A DNA stretch of 64,000 nt, taken from positions 1,464,001 to 1,528,000 of the forward strand of contig BSDZ01000010.1 in the NCBI GenBank assembly GCA_030268105.1, in the 5' to 3' direction. Shown here one piece after another: positions 38,604 through 51,100 of this stretch. This DNA comes from Volvox africanus (Eukaryota > Chlorophyta > Chlorophyceae > Chlamydomonadales > Volvocaceae). The notes beneath the pieces are model-generated. The model searched no databases. It saw nothing but the letters and a program-made list of their open reading frames with translations, and had not been told where the DNA came from. Numbering within the stretch: position 1 is the stretch's first letter; every line of letters begins with the position of its first letter. The position numbers and the translations under genes are program-made.

Positions 38604-39335
38604 TTCTGTTACAGATATGCTCCTCAAAAAGTCTGGGACGAAAAACCTACGCCGAAACGACCGAAGAAAGAAACCAGCAACACCGCGGGCGAAGTATAGG
38701 AGGGCGGGCGCGTGCTGAGCAATAAAAACAAGATGAAAAGAAAAACAAGAGCACGCGATTAAATACAGCCCCGAGGACACGGGCTGAGGCGAGACATCTG
38801 TGCAACTGCCTCGCCCAGGGCCTTATGCTTAACTAACCCAGCTTCCTAACGCAAGCCCGCAATAACCGACCCCATACCCAGATTGCCCGTATGGATCCCC
38901 AGTCAGTCCTAATCGGTCACGAACTGCATATCATTTGATCTTAACCCAATAAGTTTGTAACCCTGAGCAACGATGGGCTCAAGCTTGGGAACAAATACAA
39001 ACGGTTCTTGGTCAATTCAGCATTAAAAAACACATATAGTTGCAGATCCTGTATTAGGCTACTTTAAAATGATACAATGAAACAAGAAAAAAGTGCCAAA
39101 GTCCGACTTGCTGACTTGGAACCACGGCGTCATGCCCGTGCAGTTGGACTCCAGTATCTTGGATAAGTTAGGACCCACTCATTTATTTACACAAACATAT
39201 ACATTGTATAATCGTCGTTCCTTTGAAACGATTTGCCAGTTGTTCTTTTCTTCTTCAGGAGGGGCCTGCCTGCGGTTCTCCTTTAAGAGTTCTTAGCAGC
39301 ACAGTGACTATCTTCTATCGTTTGTAAGATACAGG
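38604..39335. promoter_or_regulatory. Divergent promoter region
   Basis: These 732 bases lie between the start codons of two genes that point away from each other: the Cdc25-like gene (minus) and the RMDN-like gene (plus). The region is AT-rich and holds no coding exon that I can support, so it probably contains both promoters and 5' untranslated regions. An open minus-strand extension runs up to 38780 and would lengthen the Cdc25-like protein if used. Confidence 0.45.
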
Positions 39336-41011
39336 ATGTCTAGACCAGATTTCCTTTCTCCGGGTCCACAACTGCGAGGAGCTATTGGCGTATTCTTGTC
39401 AAGCAATGAGCCGCTAGCTGGCTCCTTGCTTGTCGCGAGCATCAGCGATGCTATGACACGACGAAGTAGCCATAGCCAAGCGACGACGTCAGCTCCCTGC
39501 CATTGCAGCAGCCGGGCGCGGTTCGAAGGTCGTGCCTGTTTACCGTTGGCGTGGGTTCACGAAAGCAGCAGCAGGAGCCTTGCCACAAACCTTGAAGGCG
39601 CTTTATTCCGTGTAGCCCCTCGGCGACAGCAGCAACTACCGCGACAGGTGCAGCACTTCCTCAGCTTACCGCAAGCGGAGGTTGCCGTTCGCGCTTTCCA
39701 GTTTCACGTTCTCGCGCGGCTCGGCTTCATAGTACGAATGCAGCAGGCCCTTCGCCAGCAGATCGATCGCACAAGCCAATGGCGCCCATTCCGCAGGTTT
39801 CGTAACTCCCATGGGGCCGCGGAGGAATTGGGCCGTACTAACCATGCGGCGGCGAACAGGGCAGGCCGCCAAGCGCAGCGCTGGGCGGAACAGGGCCTTA
39901 TGTATGAGCGCGATCTGAAACTCGAGGAAGCTGTCCGGTGCTTCGAGAAGGCCTCACAGGCAGACCCCGCAAGCGCTGAGCACCTGGCACGCCTTTCGAA
40001 AGCCCTGTCAGATATGTCCTATGTTCCCGGTACCCCGGCTGATCGTGCAATTGAGCTCAATCGCCGCGCAATTGAGGTGGCACTCGAGGCTGTGGCCGCG
40101 AACCCGAAATCAGCGTATGGACACGTGGCCGCCTGCGTGAGCCGAGGCCGCCTCGCGCTGCATATGGACAACCGCACCAAGGTCCAGCTGGCTCGCCAAG
40201 CGCAAGACGACGTGCGCACGGCGCTGGAACTGGAACCGAGTAATGATGTGGCGCATCACCTCCTTGGCCGATGGGTGAGTGCGTGTGTTCCTGGGTTCCT
40301 CTGAGTTGGTTCCTCGGTCCTCCAGCTGCTGGGATGGATTTTCCGCTTACCTATGCCGCATTCCTAGCCTGCATCGGTCAGTTGATTGCCCCTTGTCGAT
40401 TGGCTGGGGCCGCTGTATGATTTCAACTTTGGCCTGCGGCCATCTTGTCGGTCTGTTTATGCTGTGCCTTGGAACCGGTTTGCAGAATTACGAGATGGCA
40501 AGCGTTAACGCTGTGGTCCGGACGCTTATCCAGATGCTGTACGGCACTTCACTCATGGCAGGGAGCTACCGGGAGGCGGCGCTGTGCTACGAAACGGCCG
40601 TGCGCATCCGGCCCAGTTACCTCATCCATCGTGTCGAGTTGGGCCGCACGTACTGGAAGTTGGGGCAACTGGATGCCGCCGTGCGGGAACTGAACACAGC
40701 CATTGCGCTGGACGTGCCGGACATTAACGCACTGCTGCAGAAGGTCAGTTGTCAGGGTTTTGTAAGACTTCGGTTGGTTGGGCATTGGGCGGTGGTTGTA
40801 TGAGCAGAGCCTAACATGCGGGGTACTGCTGTGTTGCCTGACATGTAGTCCTGATCTGACCCAGATGGTTATCATGGAGGCAGGGTCATGTTTCGTTCGG
40901 TTTACGGTCACGTTCTTAGGCTGAAGCTTTTGTTTCGTGACCTTGCAGGAGGACGCTCTGATATTGTTAACGAAGCTCAAGCCAAGCAACAGCGCCGGCA
41001 CGAGGAATTGA
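39336..41011 (+). CDS. RMDN/FAM82-like TPR protein
   Basis: Three exons, 39336-40274, 40486-40743 and 40949-41011, join in phase to a 419-residue protein. The C-terminal half has tetratricopeptide repeats in the order of the regulator of microtubule dynamics (RMDN/FAM82) family: EEAVRCFEKASQADPASAEH, then LARLSKALSDM, the hallmark HHLLGRW joined across the first intron to NYEMASVNAVVR, then YREAALCYETAVRIRPSYL and YWKLGQLDAAVRELNTAIAL. Animal RMDN proteins associate with microtubules or mitochondrial contact sites; the role of algal members is not settled. The first 150 residues are Arg/Ser/Ala-rich and poor in acidic residues, like an organelle transit peptide. A TGTAA signal follows the stop by 40 bases. 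Confidence 0.85.
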
Positions 41012-42803
41012 CGTGGCCTTTCCGATTACATGTTAAGGGCGACGGCTCGCTGTAAAGCCACGTGAGCACTCGGTTTGACGATTTGCGTTCGCAATATTGA
41101 AGACATAACGATGCGTGGACTGCTGGAAACACCTCGGCTCTGATTTAGAGATGCCATGCTATGCGGTCGCAAATTGGTACGCGTGGGTCCGTGGCATGAG
41201 CCCAGAAGATTACTGGTATTCCTTATGCAGACTGATGAGAGGGGCCTTAGGATTATGCTGAGAGCGTGAGAGACACGACCTGATATAGTTCGTAGTTGGT
41301 TTATGTGTAGTTGAGACGAAAACATGTATACGGCTAACGGCTGGTTATGCGTCCTGCCTTCGCGGCTCATAAGTCGGGGGCTCCCGCAAGCTGGCTCGGA
41401 TAGAAGTTCAAAGCAGTGATGGGCGTTAAGAAGGCGAGGGCGGGATGGCGAGGGCGGGATGGTGGCGCTCCCATGTGGACACACCGATTGTGCATGTCCC
41501 CAGAGACGCGCCCGCATTTATATGTCCCGAGAGTGTGCTTTGACAAGTCCGCCTTCACGCTTTTGCAATGTTGACAAAATGCCGTTTTGAGCCTATGCAA
41601 GAATCGAAAGGGTGCTGAATCAGTGAGCCAATTTTTGAGCAACTTAGGTTTTTGAGGATTCAATTAAATTAGTTACCGATGTCTCACCTAGCTAAGGGTA
41701 CGTGCACCCCGAGCTGTGTTTTTTGGGTTTTACGGTATGAATCATGGTCTTTTGGTTTGACGGCGTCAGGGGGATCACCACTGGACGGCGCTGTTGCCCT
41801 GTCAGCTCGCTTGGAACAAGGGTGGCACATTTGGGCGGCTATTGTTTTGGGGACGGTTTTGCGGGGCTTTGTTAATTTTTCTGTATATCTTGGCGCAATA
41901 TCGTGTGCAAGCCAATAGCCGCCACCGTACATGCCTCTGCGGCGTGTCCTAGCAGATTCTAGCCAGGAAGAATGGAGCCGTTCGGGGTTGCGGTGGCCTT
42001 CTGCCAATCTCATGGAGAGGTGCATCATGGCGCACGGCCATTAAATATTTAAAAAATTGCGGCACGGCCGAAGCATTGGTTGATATATACACTCCTGTTA
42101 CGGGTCATTCGAGCCTAACATAAGTGCATCAACGCTGTTTATATGTGTTATTTCATAAAGAAGTTTTTGTCATTTCTTAGGCAGTGTAATGAGCACTTTA
42201 TATGCTTTGCTTTTCCGCTCTAGCACTCGTATCCCTGGGGGAATTCAGCCGCGTGGAAACTCCTCCCTGCCACATTTGGCCAAAGCCTAAGCTGGGCCGG
42301 CTAACCAGCCCAGGTCCAGCCCACGCCTCGCAGCGGGCTAATCACACAGTGAATACTCTTTCCCTGAGCACCAGAAGTTGACCCCGACCTGAGCAAACGG
42401 CATTACCAGGAACAAAAAGCGGACCAAAGGTGACGCTGGTGCACTGCAAGCGTCTCGTCCTGCCAAGGCCACGCCAACTTGATGTACCAAAACACCCACC
42501 GGCTGACCCGGCAGGCCCTTAGGAATACGCCGTCCTAAGCGCCCATCAACGAGATTGCACGCCTTCAAAATGTCAACCTATGATGTGACTTCCGTCACCG
42601 CTCCTGCCCCAGCCACATGCCGCTGCGTGTAGGGCAATCCAGGGGGCGTACTGACTCTGTGGGTCTCTACTAACCTTTTTCCCAAACATCCTGTCCAAAA
42701 CGCAGGCACCCCCGAAACATGCACATTACCAATGTGCACGCTTAGTGCACGTTCGGCTGCCGCCTCAGACCATGCCACCAAGTACTCTCATGCGCCCGCC
42801 TCA
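41012..42803. other. Gene-poor stretch
   Basis: This 1.8 kb stretch between the RMDN-like gene and the 3' end of the WSHK-motif gene shows only short frames with no recognisable motif. The polyadenylation signal for the RMDN-like gene is at its left end. I see no RNA gene or repeat. Confidence 0.5.
41051..41055 (+). promoter_or_regulatory. Polyadenylation signal TGTAA for the RMDN-like gene
   Basis: TGTAA lies 40 bases after the stop codon of the RMDN-like gene, in the position expected for volvocine algae. Confidence 0.6.
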
Positions 42804-45338
42804 TCACTCCTGACCCGCTCCGGGGGCTCGCGGCTGTGGCCCCGTCTTCGCAAGGCCAGGCCGTACGCAGAACGAGCAGCAGTAATGTGCTGGAAGCTCG
42901 TTCATGCCACCCTCATCGTCTGAGAAGGCCGCCACTGCACGAAGTGGGTTGTGGATCGCTCGGCCAGCTCCATCATGCAGCCTTGGTGGCAACCATTCGC
43001 TGGGCTTGTGACTCCACACATTGGCATCAGGCACCAGCACGCTGCGCTCGCGGTCCAGGGGGCTATCCTCGGGAATGTCCGCCAGGCCGGGGTTAACGTC
43101 GTACAAATCATCAACCGGCAGCTTAAAGAACCTGCATCGCGCGACGGCACGGTGGGGGACGGTCGACAAGTTGAGCAACGTATATAGCACGAAGATTATG
43201 AATACTCGCGGCTAGATCATCCATATCCTAACCCGGATAGTTGGCCAAACAGTGCTGTTAAAGGCACCACGCCGCCGTGCAGTAGCAGAGCTGCAGCCAA
43301 GACGCCATCTTCTTCAAAATGCAAAATCTTACCACGTTTTTTGCATTACCTCTCTCTCCCCTGGATACATCACAGATCTACCGCTTCTTTTGGATTCGAC
43401 CGTTCTTCTTACAACCCAGGCCCCGTAAACCTGATCCAGCTCAAGCCGCGGAATAAACAGCCTCGTGCACCTCAGTTTTCACCTACCCCGCCACGTCGCG
43501 CAGCCTATCGCCAGGCTGCAGCCTGATGTTAACATCCTTGTGCTGCACGTAAAAGTGGTTGTCGCAGTAATTCGCAGCCGAATCGTCTTCCGGGATGGGA
43601 CTGGTGAACGCCATCACTTTGTAAGTCCCCGACGGGCATGGCTGGTCGGGGAACGCACACTGGATAGTATCGCCGCGACCGTGCTGATCGACCAGTACCT
43701 GCGCAACCAGAAGGCCAAAGCGCCCTATGATCTCACGAGCTTCTGCCGTAGGAAGAGCAGGTGTGCTCGTGATAATTATACGCATAAGAGACCAGAAGCA
43801 TACTTGAGAGAAACGTCGCAATACATGATTTAAGGGTGCGGATATGGCAAATTTAGGGATGTCACGGATTGAATACGGCAAATGGTATTGCCCTAGAAGC
43901 CCAGCGCCAGCTATTGAGCAGCCATTCTCACACTTCCAACCTGCAAGGCCCCCATCACTGTGGCTTGAGAGCCAAGAACACCACCTGCTGCATAGGGTAA
44001 GGCCCCCGCGACCCCCAACTATCGCCGGCCGTTGGCACATTAGCCTAAGCTGTGCGAGACAGACGCAACCACGACCCGCATAAACTGCATCGTTAATACG
44101 TTTTACGGATGTCTTATAAAGAACATAGATATAACCAGACGTCCAGTAAACGAGTTTAGAAGCGCCAACTGCGCCCTCCCCCGTCCACCTGCTTCACCAG
44201 ATCCCGGCAAGTTAGCACCGGGGCCAGCTCCACATCGCTGGGGATGTCAGCACGCCACGCATCGCCGGGCACGGGGACATCCTCACGGTCAGACTGGTAG
44301 TCTGTTTTGCGTGCAGACGCGCAAGGGCCGGGACGAGGACACCAGGAAGCCTCAAAAAGAAGAGGAAAAAGAAGTAAGAAAGATTGATGGTACCTGAGGC
44401 CACTGCTTGGGCCCCGAACTTGCAACACACTACCTTCGAAACTGCGGGTGTTACGACTGCATTAAAGGTATACAAATGGGATATGCGCCAGCAAAAGGAA
44501 GCGCGCCTCAGCATACTCATCTCACACCGGGGTTGGCACTGCCGCAAGTGGTAGGGCACACCTTGCAAGGCCCAGCTGTAGCTCCCATGCAGGGCTGTGT
44601 CCTTAATCGTCCACCAACGTGTGTCTCGGTCGTCGTAGACAGGCTCCCAGCCGGACAACGGCAGTGTGCTTCGTGGCCTGGACCACGTTGAAATAACGCC
44701 GGGATGTCAATGAGGATGTGGGGACAAGGGGAGTCAGGGAAGCCAAACACAAGCTCAGATGGCATAAGCTTTGGCGTGCCCTGACGGTCATATCTTGATG
44801 GAATGCCGTCTAAATTGCAGACCAAAAGATAGTTCCCCTGTGAGGTGAGGTGAGGTCTGGGGGATGGTAGTTTGCGCCGTGTCATGCTTGCGCAACGCTG
44901 AGTGAAGGCGCAACTTAACTCAACATGCCGTTTGTGGGAGGAACACGTGGAGTTCACTTACCTCAAGGCTATGCTGCGCTTCCCTACGAGGTGAGGAGTA
45001 TTATCCGAGTATTGGATTTGCATACTCCCCTCCCTCCGTCCAGCCGCATACGGGGCGCTGGTGCTTGCTGTGCCACCACGGCCTGAGCTGGGGTACAACC
45101 CCGCGCTGACGGCCTCCTTGAACTGGCGTACAGTGCCGCGAAAATCGGGGACAGCCAGTTGCTTGAAGCCGCCGCCGCCGCTGCTGCTGCTGCTGCTGCT
45201 GCCAGGCCGAGTAACGTTGTGCTGTGAGAAAGGAATTGGAAGGCTAAAAGGCCCCAAAGACCACTCTTCTTCATCTACATTGGACGCAACAACGCCGTCT
45301 AGCAGCCCTACGGGTATGTTCGCAGATGTGTATGCCAT
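42804..45338 (-). CDS. Unidentified protein with C-terminal WSHK motif
   Basis: The last four exons join in phase: one ending at 44562, then 44301-44189, 43698-43487 and 43131-42804. They give SGWEPVYDDRDTRWWTIKD, then GDAWRADIPSDVELAPVL, then CAFPDQPCPSGTYKVMAFT followed by YCDNHFYVQ, and finally VWSHKPSEWLPPRL and a Cys-rich end HYCCSFCV. I recall unannotated proteins in algae and bacteria with a similar WSHKPG motif followed by a Cys-rich end, but cannot name the family. The first exon (45338-44962) has a Ser/Gly-rich run and ends LVGKRSIALR. Between it and 44562 the coding-looking segments (GNYLLVCNLDGIPSRYD; ELVFGFPDSPCPHILIDIP) do not join in one frame. A frameshift near 44,650-44,700 or a missed exon is possible. 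No signal peptide is visible at the chosen start. Confidence 0.5.
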
Positions 45339-45635
45339 ATGGCTGGCGGCAAGCGAGGATTATCGAGGAGTTGACCTCAAAACAAAGCTTTGTAATCTTT
45401 GAATTATTAGAAGTCAGCGATTACGCATATCTTGAAAATGACTATGTGCGGTGAAACATAGTAGCTGAATCGTACACTGGACGACATGTTGTTCTGATTG
45501 AATGCGCGATCCACGACGACTTTTACCGAATCCCCAATATAATTTGATGCGGCTGTCATGTTGTATTTAATACGAAAACAGGAGGCTTTGCTGACGGCTG
45601 TTTGAATACTGTCTGAATTAGACTGAAATTTCGCG
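45339..45635. promoter_or_regulatory. Divergent promoter region (WSHK gene / acidic protein gene)
   Basis: These 297 AT-rich bases lie between the start codons of two genes that point away from each other, so both promoters are probably packed here. No specific element was identified. Confidence 0.4.
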
Positions 45636-46745
45636 ATGGACATTTGCGCTCTAGTAACCAGGCGTGCACAGCATCGCTTAGCAGGACCCAGCGGCCAGTG
45701 TGCGCCGCCGTCCTCCGTTCGGTCATTCTCGCAGTGCAGCCGCAGAAAACATGTTCATGGGGCCTCCCAGATACGTCTAAGTACCCCTTGTAAATCGACG
45801 GGCAAAACTCTAACACCATCACCCCTTTTTGAAGAGGTAGCCCGCGACGATGGCTTTTTGCGCGTTGTAGACCCCGACTCCGCCTCCCCCGATTACGATA
45901 ATCCAGACTGGATATCAAAGGTAGAAGACTGGCAGGAGTTTTGGAACTACCAGGACTGGGAGCTCGAGGTGGAGGACTTGGAGACGGAGGAGGGTAACAT
46001 GGCAGGACCCATGGAAGCCTTGCGCCGCGCGGAGAAGCTCATCGACGCCTTCACTGAAATGGATATGCGCACGGACATTATAAACTGGATGGGGAGTCCG
46101 CATTCGGAGGATGGATACGAGGAGGATAAATGGATGAACCCACCCGTGGACGCGGAGCGCCCGGACCCCAACCCTACGCTTCTGTCTTGGGACCTTCGCG
46201 CCATGGCAGAGAAACGCCAGCAGCGTGCAATGCTCGATGCAGAGTGGCGCCGCAGGCAGGCCTGTATCGGCAAGCTGACCTACCCACACATGAACCAACA
46301 CCGGGATATCCGTGTGCAGCACCTCACGGGCGACGGCTACCGCTACGACTGGACGGAGGAGGAGATTCGGCAGTTGATCGTCAACAACGGTCTTGCCTGC
46401 CGGCCCGAGGACCATGGTGCGCTGGTGGAGAACCCGCTAGCAGTGCAGGATTACCATGCACTTGGCGTCCGATACATTGAGGAGACAGAGGAGATGCTGG
46501 AGCGTACAGGACATCTGGCACCGCGGGATTATCGAGCGCAGTACAACCGGGAGTTTATCCTGCATGGGCAGGATTACGGCGAGGACGAGGAGCAGTTGAT
46601 GCTGGATGCTCTCTCGGAGCAGGCGGACCGGGAGGAGCTGTTGGAGGCCCTGGAGTTGGCGGGATGGGATGAGGAGGACGTTGAGGTGGATGAGGATGAG
46701 TACGTAGGGGATGTGGGAGAAGAGGTCGAGGAGGACGCGGAATGA
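45636..46745 (+). CDS. Acidic protein with organelle-type transit sequence, unknown function
   Basis: An intronless frame of 369 codons runs from ATG 45636 to TGA 46745. The first 60 residues are rich in Arg, Ser and Gln and nearly free of acidic residues, as in chloroplast or mitochondrial transit peptides. The rest is strongly acidic and Trp-rich: DNPDWISKVEDWQEFWNYQD, then a middle part with YRYDWTEEEIRQLIVNNG, and an Asp/Glu-rich C-terminal tail ending EEVEEDAE. I do not recognise the family; an organelle nucleoid or ribosome-associated role is conceivable but not shown. Coding sense is supported by length, by charge asymmetry between the two parts and by a TGTAA signal 12 bases after the stop. 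A single-exon gene is unusual among its intron-rich neighbours. Confidence 0.75.
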   Translation: MDICALVTRRAQHRLAGPSGQCAPPSSVRSFSQCSRRKHVHGASQIRLSTPCKSTGKTLTPSPLFEEVARDDGFLRVVDPDSASPDYDNPDWISKVEDWQEFWNYQDWELEVEDLETEEGNMAGPMEALRRAEKLIDAFTEMDMRTDIINWMGSPHSEDGYEEDKWMNPPVDAERPDPNPTLLSWDLRAMAEKRQQRAMLDAEWRRRQACIGKLTYPHMNQHRDIRVQHLTGDGYRYDWTEEEIRQLIVNNGLACRPEDHGALVENPLAVQDYHALGVRYIEETEEMLERTGHLAPRDYRAQYNREFILHGQDYGEDEEQLMLDALSEQADREELLEALELAGWDEEDVEVDEDEYVGDVGEEVEEDAE

Positions 46746-48152
46746 GGTAATAAGTTTGTAACCCCAGCGTGTGCATTGGCGGATGCTGGTGGGCAAAGAG
46801 CTTGAAGTTGGATTGGGTGCTGCACAGGAAGGAAATTGATTTGGGTTTTCCCAGTTGAGGGGTGGGCGGGGCCGGTTGGCGATACATGATTGTGTGTGCT
46901 GTGTCGAGCATGGATGATTGGGCAAAACAGCTTAAAAGCACACGGCTATTCGGATGCTGTTGGACGAGGCAGGCGGCAGACGCAGCGTGCAGGGTGCTCG
47001 CGCGGTGCCAGTGGTTAAATTTGCTTGCACTGGACGGTGTTCTTAGCCCTCCTGCTGCACTTATGCTCCGCGCAAGCTTGAAATCCGGTAACCATGCCAG
47101 GGCCCAGTCCACTGTATGCAGCCCTGGTACCGTAATACAGCAGCAGCAACGGACGCAACAAGACCATTTTAATATGGAAGCATCTCTGTGTGTGCGTAAG
47201 CAGTAAAACGCGTGTAAGAGATCCTATGCAAGCACTTTCCTGTTGTATGTTCCATACGAACATGTAGTATTAATGGGATTCAGCCCCTCCATGCTGCATG
47301 TGCTTGAAGCAGACAATCTGGCAATCTTGGGCTGCTTGCTTGCATTCGTCCTGACCCATGGGCCGTTCAGACTATACTAAAACTAATGGCCAGGAGAAAA
47401 TCTTCTTTGCGCGTAATAGATCACATTATAAGGAGAACTCTTATCGTGCGCGGAGCTGCCACATTTACTCGCAAGTCAGAACCTTATCGCTAAAACCCTC
47501 ATAGGGTTTGTAAACGAACCGGCTAGCGAGGTGTCTAATTAATTGCCCCCAAAAAATATAAACTCAATCCTTCATTTGCGTTGATACCGCGATATCTGAG
47601 GGGCACGTGCTACCCGCAGTCGTTGCCCAGACATTGCCTGTCCGTCAATATAGAGATTTACCGCAAAAGACATAACCAGCAATATCCCTTTAATTAATAT
47701 CATGTTTACTATTTTTATACTTGGGCGCTAGCGCCTCGTTGCGAATATAGGAAAAGCCGAAGGCGAACAACTCGTTAGCAAGCAAAAAAGAAGATGGCGA
47801 TGTCTTGTTGTTTTATGCGTTCTAGTCATAAGCAGTTGTTAGCTGCGGTCGACCGGCACGCTGTGCGATGTTTGCGTTCAAATCGCCGCAGCTCTGTCTG
47901 CGTGAGGGCGATGACACTCAAGGTGCATCTTACATAAACGCCCAAACGTTATGGGTCCATACCCTTGAAACCTCATGTGTGTAGGATGTTCGTTGTAGGC
48001 CCTTCCGGTTGAGGCATCCGTCCGCCCCGCATCACCACGTACCAAGGAGCTTGCGAATGTAAGATACATGTAGCAGTTTGTCCTCTGTTATCAGTGATTT
48101 TACTGATCTCCACAGCACTGTGTTCTGATTTTGCTCCTCACCTCAGCGAATC
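46746..48152. other. Gene-poor stretch
   Basis: These 1.4 kb between the acidic-protein gene and the methyltransferase-riboflavin kinase gene are AT-rich, especially at 47,380-47,800, with no supportable frame. The right end must hold the promoter of the downstream gene. Confidence 0.45.
46757..46761 (+). promoter_or_regulatory. Polyadenylation signal TGTAA for the acidic-protein gene
   Basis: TGTAA lies 12 bases after the stop codon at 46745, as expected for volvocine algae. Confidence 0.6.
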
Positions 48153-51100
48153 ATGTTAGCACCAGGTTTATCCCCTGGAGCCAGAGCGATAGTGGTGGGA
48201 TCAGGTGCCCTGCCAGTCATTGAAGTACTCAAATATTTGGGAGTGCAGGTAAGTATTTTTAGGGAGTCTTACCCCAGTCCTCATGCCGGATCTGTTCCAC
48301 TTCATTCCACCACGGCTTCATGGCACTGCGCACATGTCGGGGTGCATGAGTAGCTGCCTTCGAGTGGTGCTACACCCACCGTGATCCGTAGCATGTACGT
48401 ATCTGCTCCGGGAAGACCCACATCACACTAAACCCTAACCCCACCCACACACTCGGCTCATTTCAGGACAAGTAACGACGTTACAACCCACCCCCCACAG
48501 GATATCTTAGCTGTTGATTTAAGCTCGGAGTTTCTTGACGTCGTGACCACTGCGTACGGCGTTGCGACCACTCTCGGAAACGAGCCTGGTGGGTATGTTT
48601 CGGACATTGTTGGGACATGAACGGCTGGGATTTCAGACTTCAAAGTCCGGGGTTGGGTCGGGTCCGGGTCCGGGTTCTTATACCTGTAGGTCACAAGATT
48701 TATTGACCGCAAGACCGCCAAGTTGCACCACAATTGTGCTGCGAAGCAGATACCCAGTCCGAAGGACGCCTTTGCCCAGTCCAGACCATGACATGGGTTT
48801 AATCGTAGTCTGCATTAAACCTTTCAGGCCCCGGAAATGCTGTGGCGTGCAGGCGTTCGTGTATGGCGTGGGGACTTTACAGAGCTTCCAGCCTTTATGG
48901 GCCCAGCACAGGTGATAGTGTTCACGGATGAGCCGTTCGGTACAGCGTTGAATCCCAGGTACGATCGAACGGACGTATGTGTGAGATTCGTATTTGAGTC
49001 GATGTGGGAGGTCGGTATGAGAGGAGTTAGCTAGCCCGGGCTTCTCCAACAGGCTGTATCTAGGGTGATGTGCTTGCGGGAGGTCAGGGAAGGGCGTGTT
49101 GAGGTTAGGGTCGCAACGGCCCAGGTTGTCTACAACTCTGCATAGGCTGGAACAGGTCTGGGTGAGTTGATAGATCCAGGTCCTGGAGGTGAGGGGCCGG
49201 TGCTGACTGGCGACCATTCGATTTCGGCCAGCCTAGACTGTCACTACTGGTGCTGTGGCTACTACTGGTGCTACCGCAGGGACGCTATGGTGAAGGCCTG
49301 CCTCATCGCCGTTCCGGGTGGCTGCGTAATTGTTAACTCAGAGGCGGAAAGCCGCCGTTGGCAGGTAGGTGGGTGCGGGGAGAAAGAGCAGAGGCTATTA
49401 CACGCTCTATTTGGATGTCTCGGCTTGCAGCTGACATGTCCTCACCCTAAGCCGCCTGACCGGACATCTTGACCTCGTCACCCGCCACCTTCGGCTTGTC
49501 CACCTGCACCACCTGCAGCCCAAGTACCCGCCCACCCGCGACACGCTAGCTGCGCTGGTGTCGGGCCTTCCGCTGAACATCCACAGTGAGCAGGAGGTTT
49601 CCAATGGCTACTCGGGCATCCTGCAGGTAAGCGATTGTGAGTCAGAGATGGTGGCCCCTGTGGACTGGCACTGTAAATATAGGCCAAGATGTCAGCGTGC
49701 GTGTCTAAAGTTGCTCAAATCCCGTAGGTCCTAGTTCCCTATTCAATGCCATTATATACATCCATGCCATTATAGCGCTCATAAGCCACAATCATTATCC
49801 TTGTCACTCTCTACCCTGAACGCCAGGTGCCGCCCAACTACCGGCTGCGCGCGCCCTTGTGCCTGGGGGGTACCGTAGTGCGGGGCTTCGGCCGGGGCAG
49901 CCGCCAGATGGGTACCCCCACCGCAAATATCGACCCTGCGCCGTTGAAGCGGACCCTGGCAGGCATGCCCCCCGGCGTTTACTTCGGGTACGAAGCCCAT
50001 GACGGGCTGGTTGGGGAGTGTCTCGTGGAGAGTCGCGCGTAGGACAAGGATACCTGATATGGGAGGTTTGGGACTTGCGGGATCGGTTTGATGGAAAGCA
50101 TAGCGGATTGTGTTGCTGTACTTTTCATCTGTTTTATTTGGAAGCGGTAACTTAAGGGACGTTGCTGGATAGCTTCCTTTGATGGCTTATGGTTTGAGGT
50201 TGTACACTAAGCGTGCATAAGCTACCTTCAGCACCTTTGACCAGTACCGCGGACGCTGGATCCGGGCCTACATGGAACCCTCTTGGGTCGGACCTCTGCG
50301 GACCCCCGCGCAGCTGGGCGAAGTTGGATGCGCCACTGGGCTGGCCGGCGGTGGACTCCCATGTTCGTAAAGTGAGTGGCTGCCGTGTTGGTGGCGGGTG
50401 TTGGAGATCTAGTTTTGGCCTGCATGTTCCCAGAATTGCTCTTGAAACAGTGCAGGGTTTGAATTGTGGATCATATCAAGGCTGCACACGTTTCATATCG
50501 TTTCGTTACAAAGGATTTCACGTTATAATTACATTAGGTTAGCTCAGCCTAACCAAAACAGTTGGGTGCGAGTTGATCGGTAGTGTGGTTGTAAGGTCAG
50601 CCAGCCGCCACGTCGCTTTCCCGGATGCCCTGCCTTGGTAATCATTACCAGGTGGTCGAGCCGTTCATTTCCCTTCGTAAATTGTTACTACGACTGCCAT
50701 CACTTGTGACGCCATGACCTCCAGGGAAGCCTCCTAGGGCGCAAACCCGTCATAAACAAAAAACTACAGTCCCGCGGTACAACTCAGGCTAGCCCCGTCT
50801 TGACACGCCTACTCTCAGGACCACCTAGGCTTACGCATCCATGGGCCCTGTTCCGCCGCCTTGATTGCACATTCAATCCAGGCAGTCCTGAACATCGGTT
50901 CGCGACCCACGGTCAACAGAGGCGGGGAGGCCCCAACGGTGGAGGTTCACATACTGCACGAGTTCCATGGGGGACAGGAGTTCTACGGCAGCCACCTTGA
51001 GGTACGGGGACAGGAAAGGCTGCGGGCCCCGTCGGCCAGATTTTAATGCACATGTATGAGGCAACTGCGACTCTGGCTCGGAGGGTGAGAAGTGTTGTCT

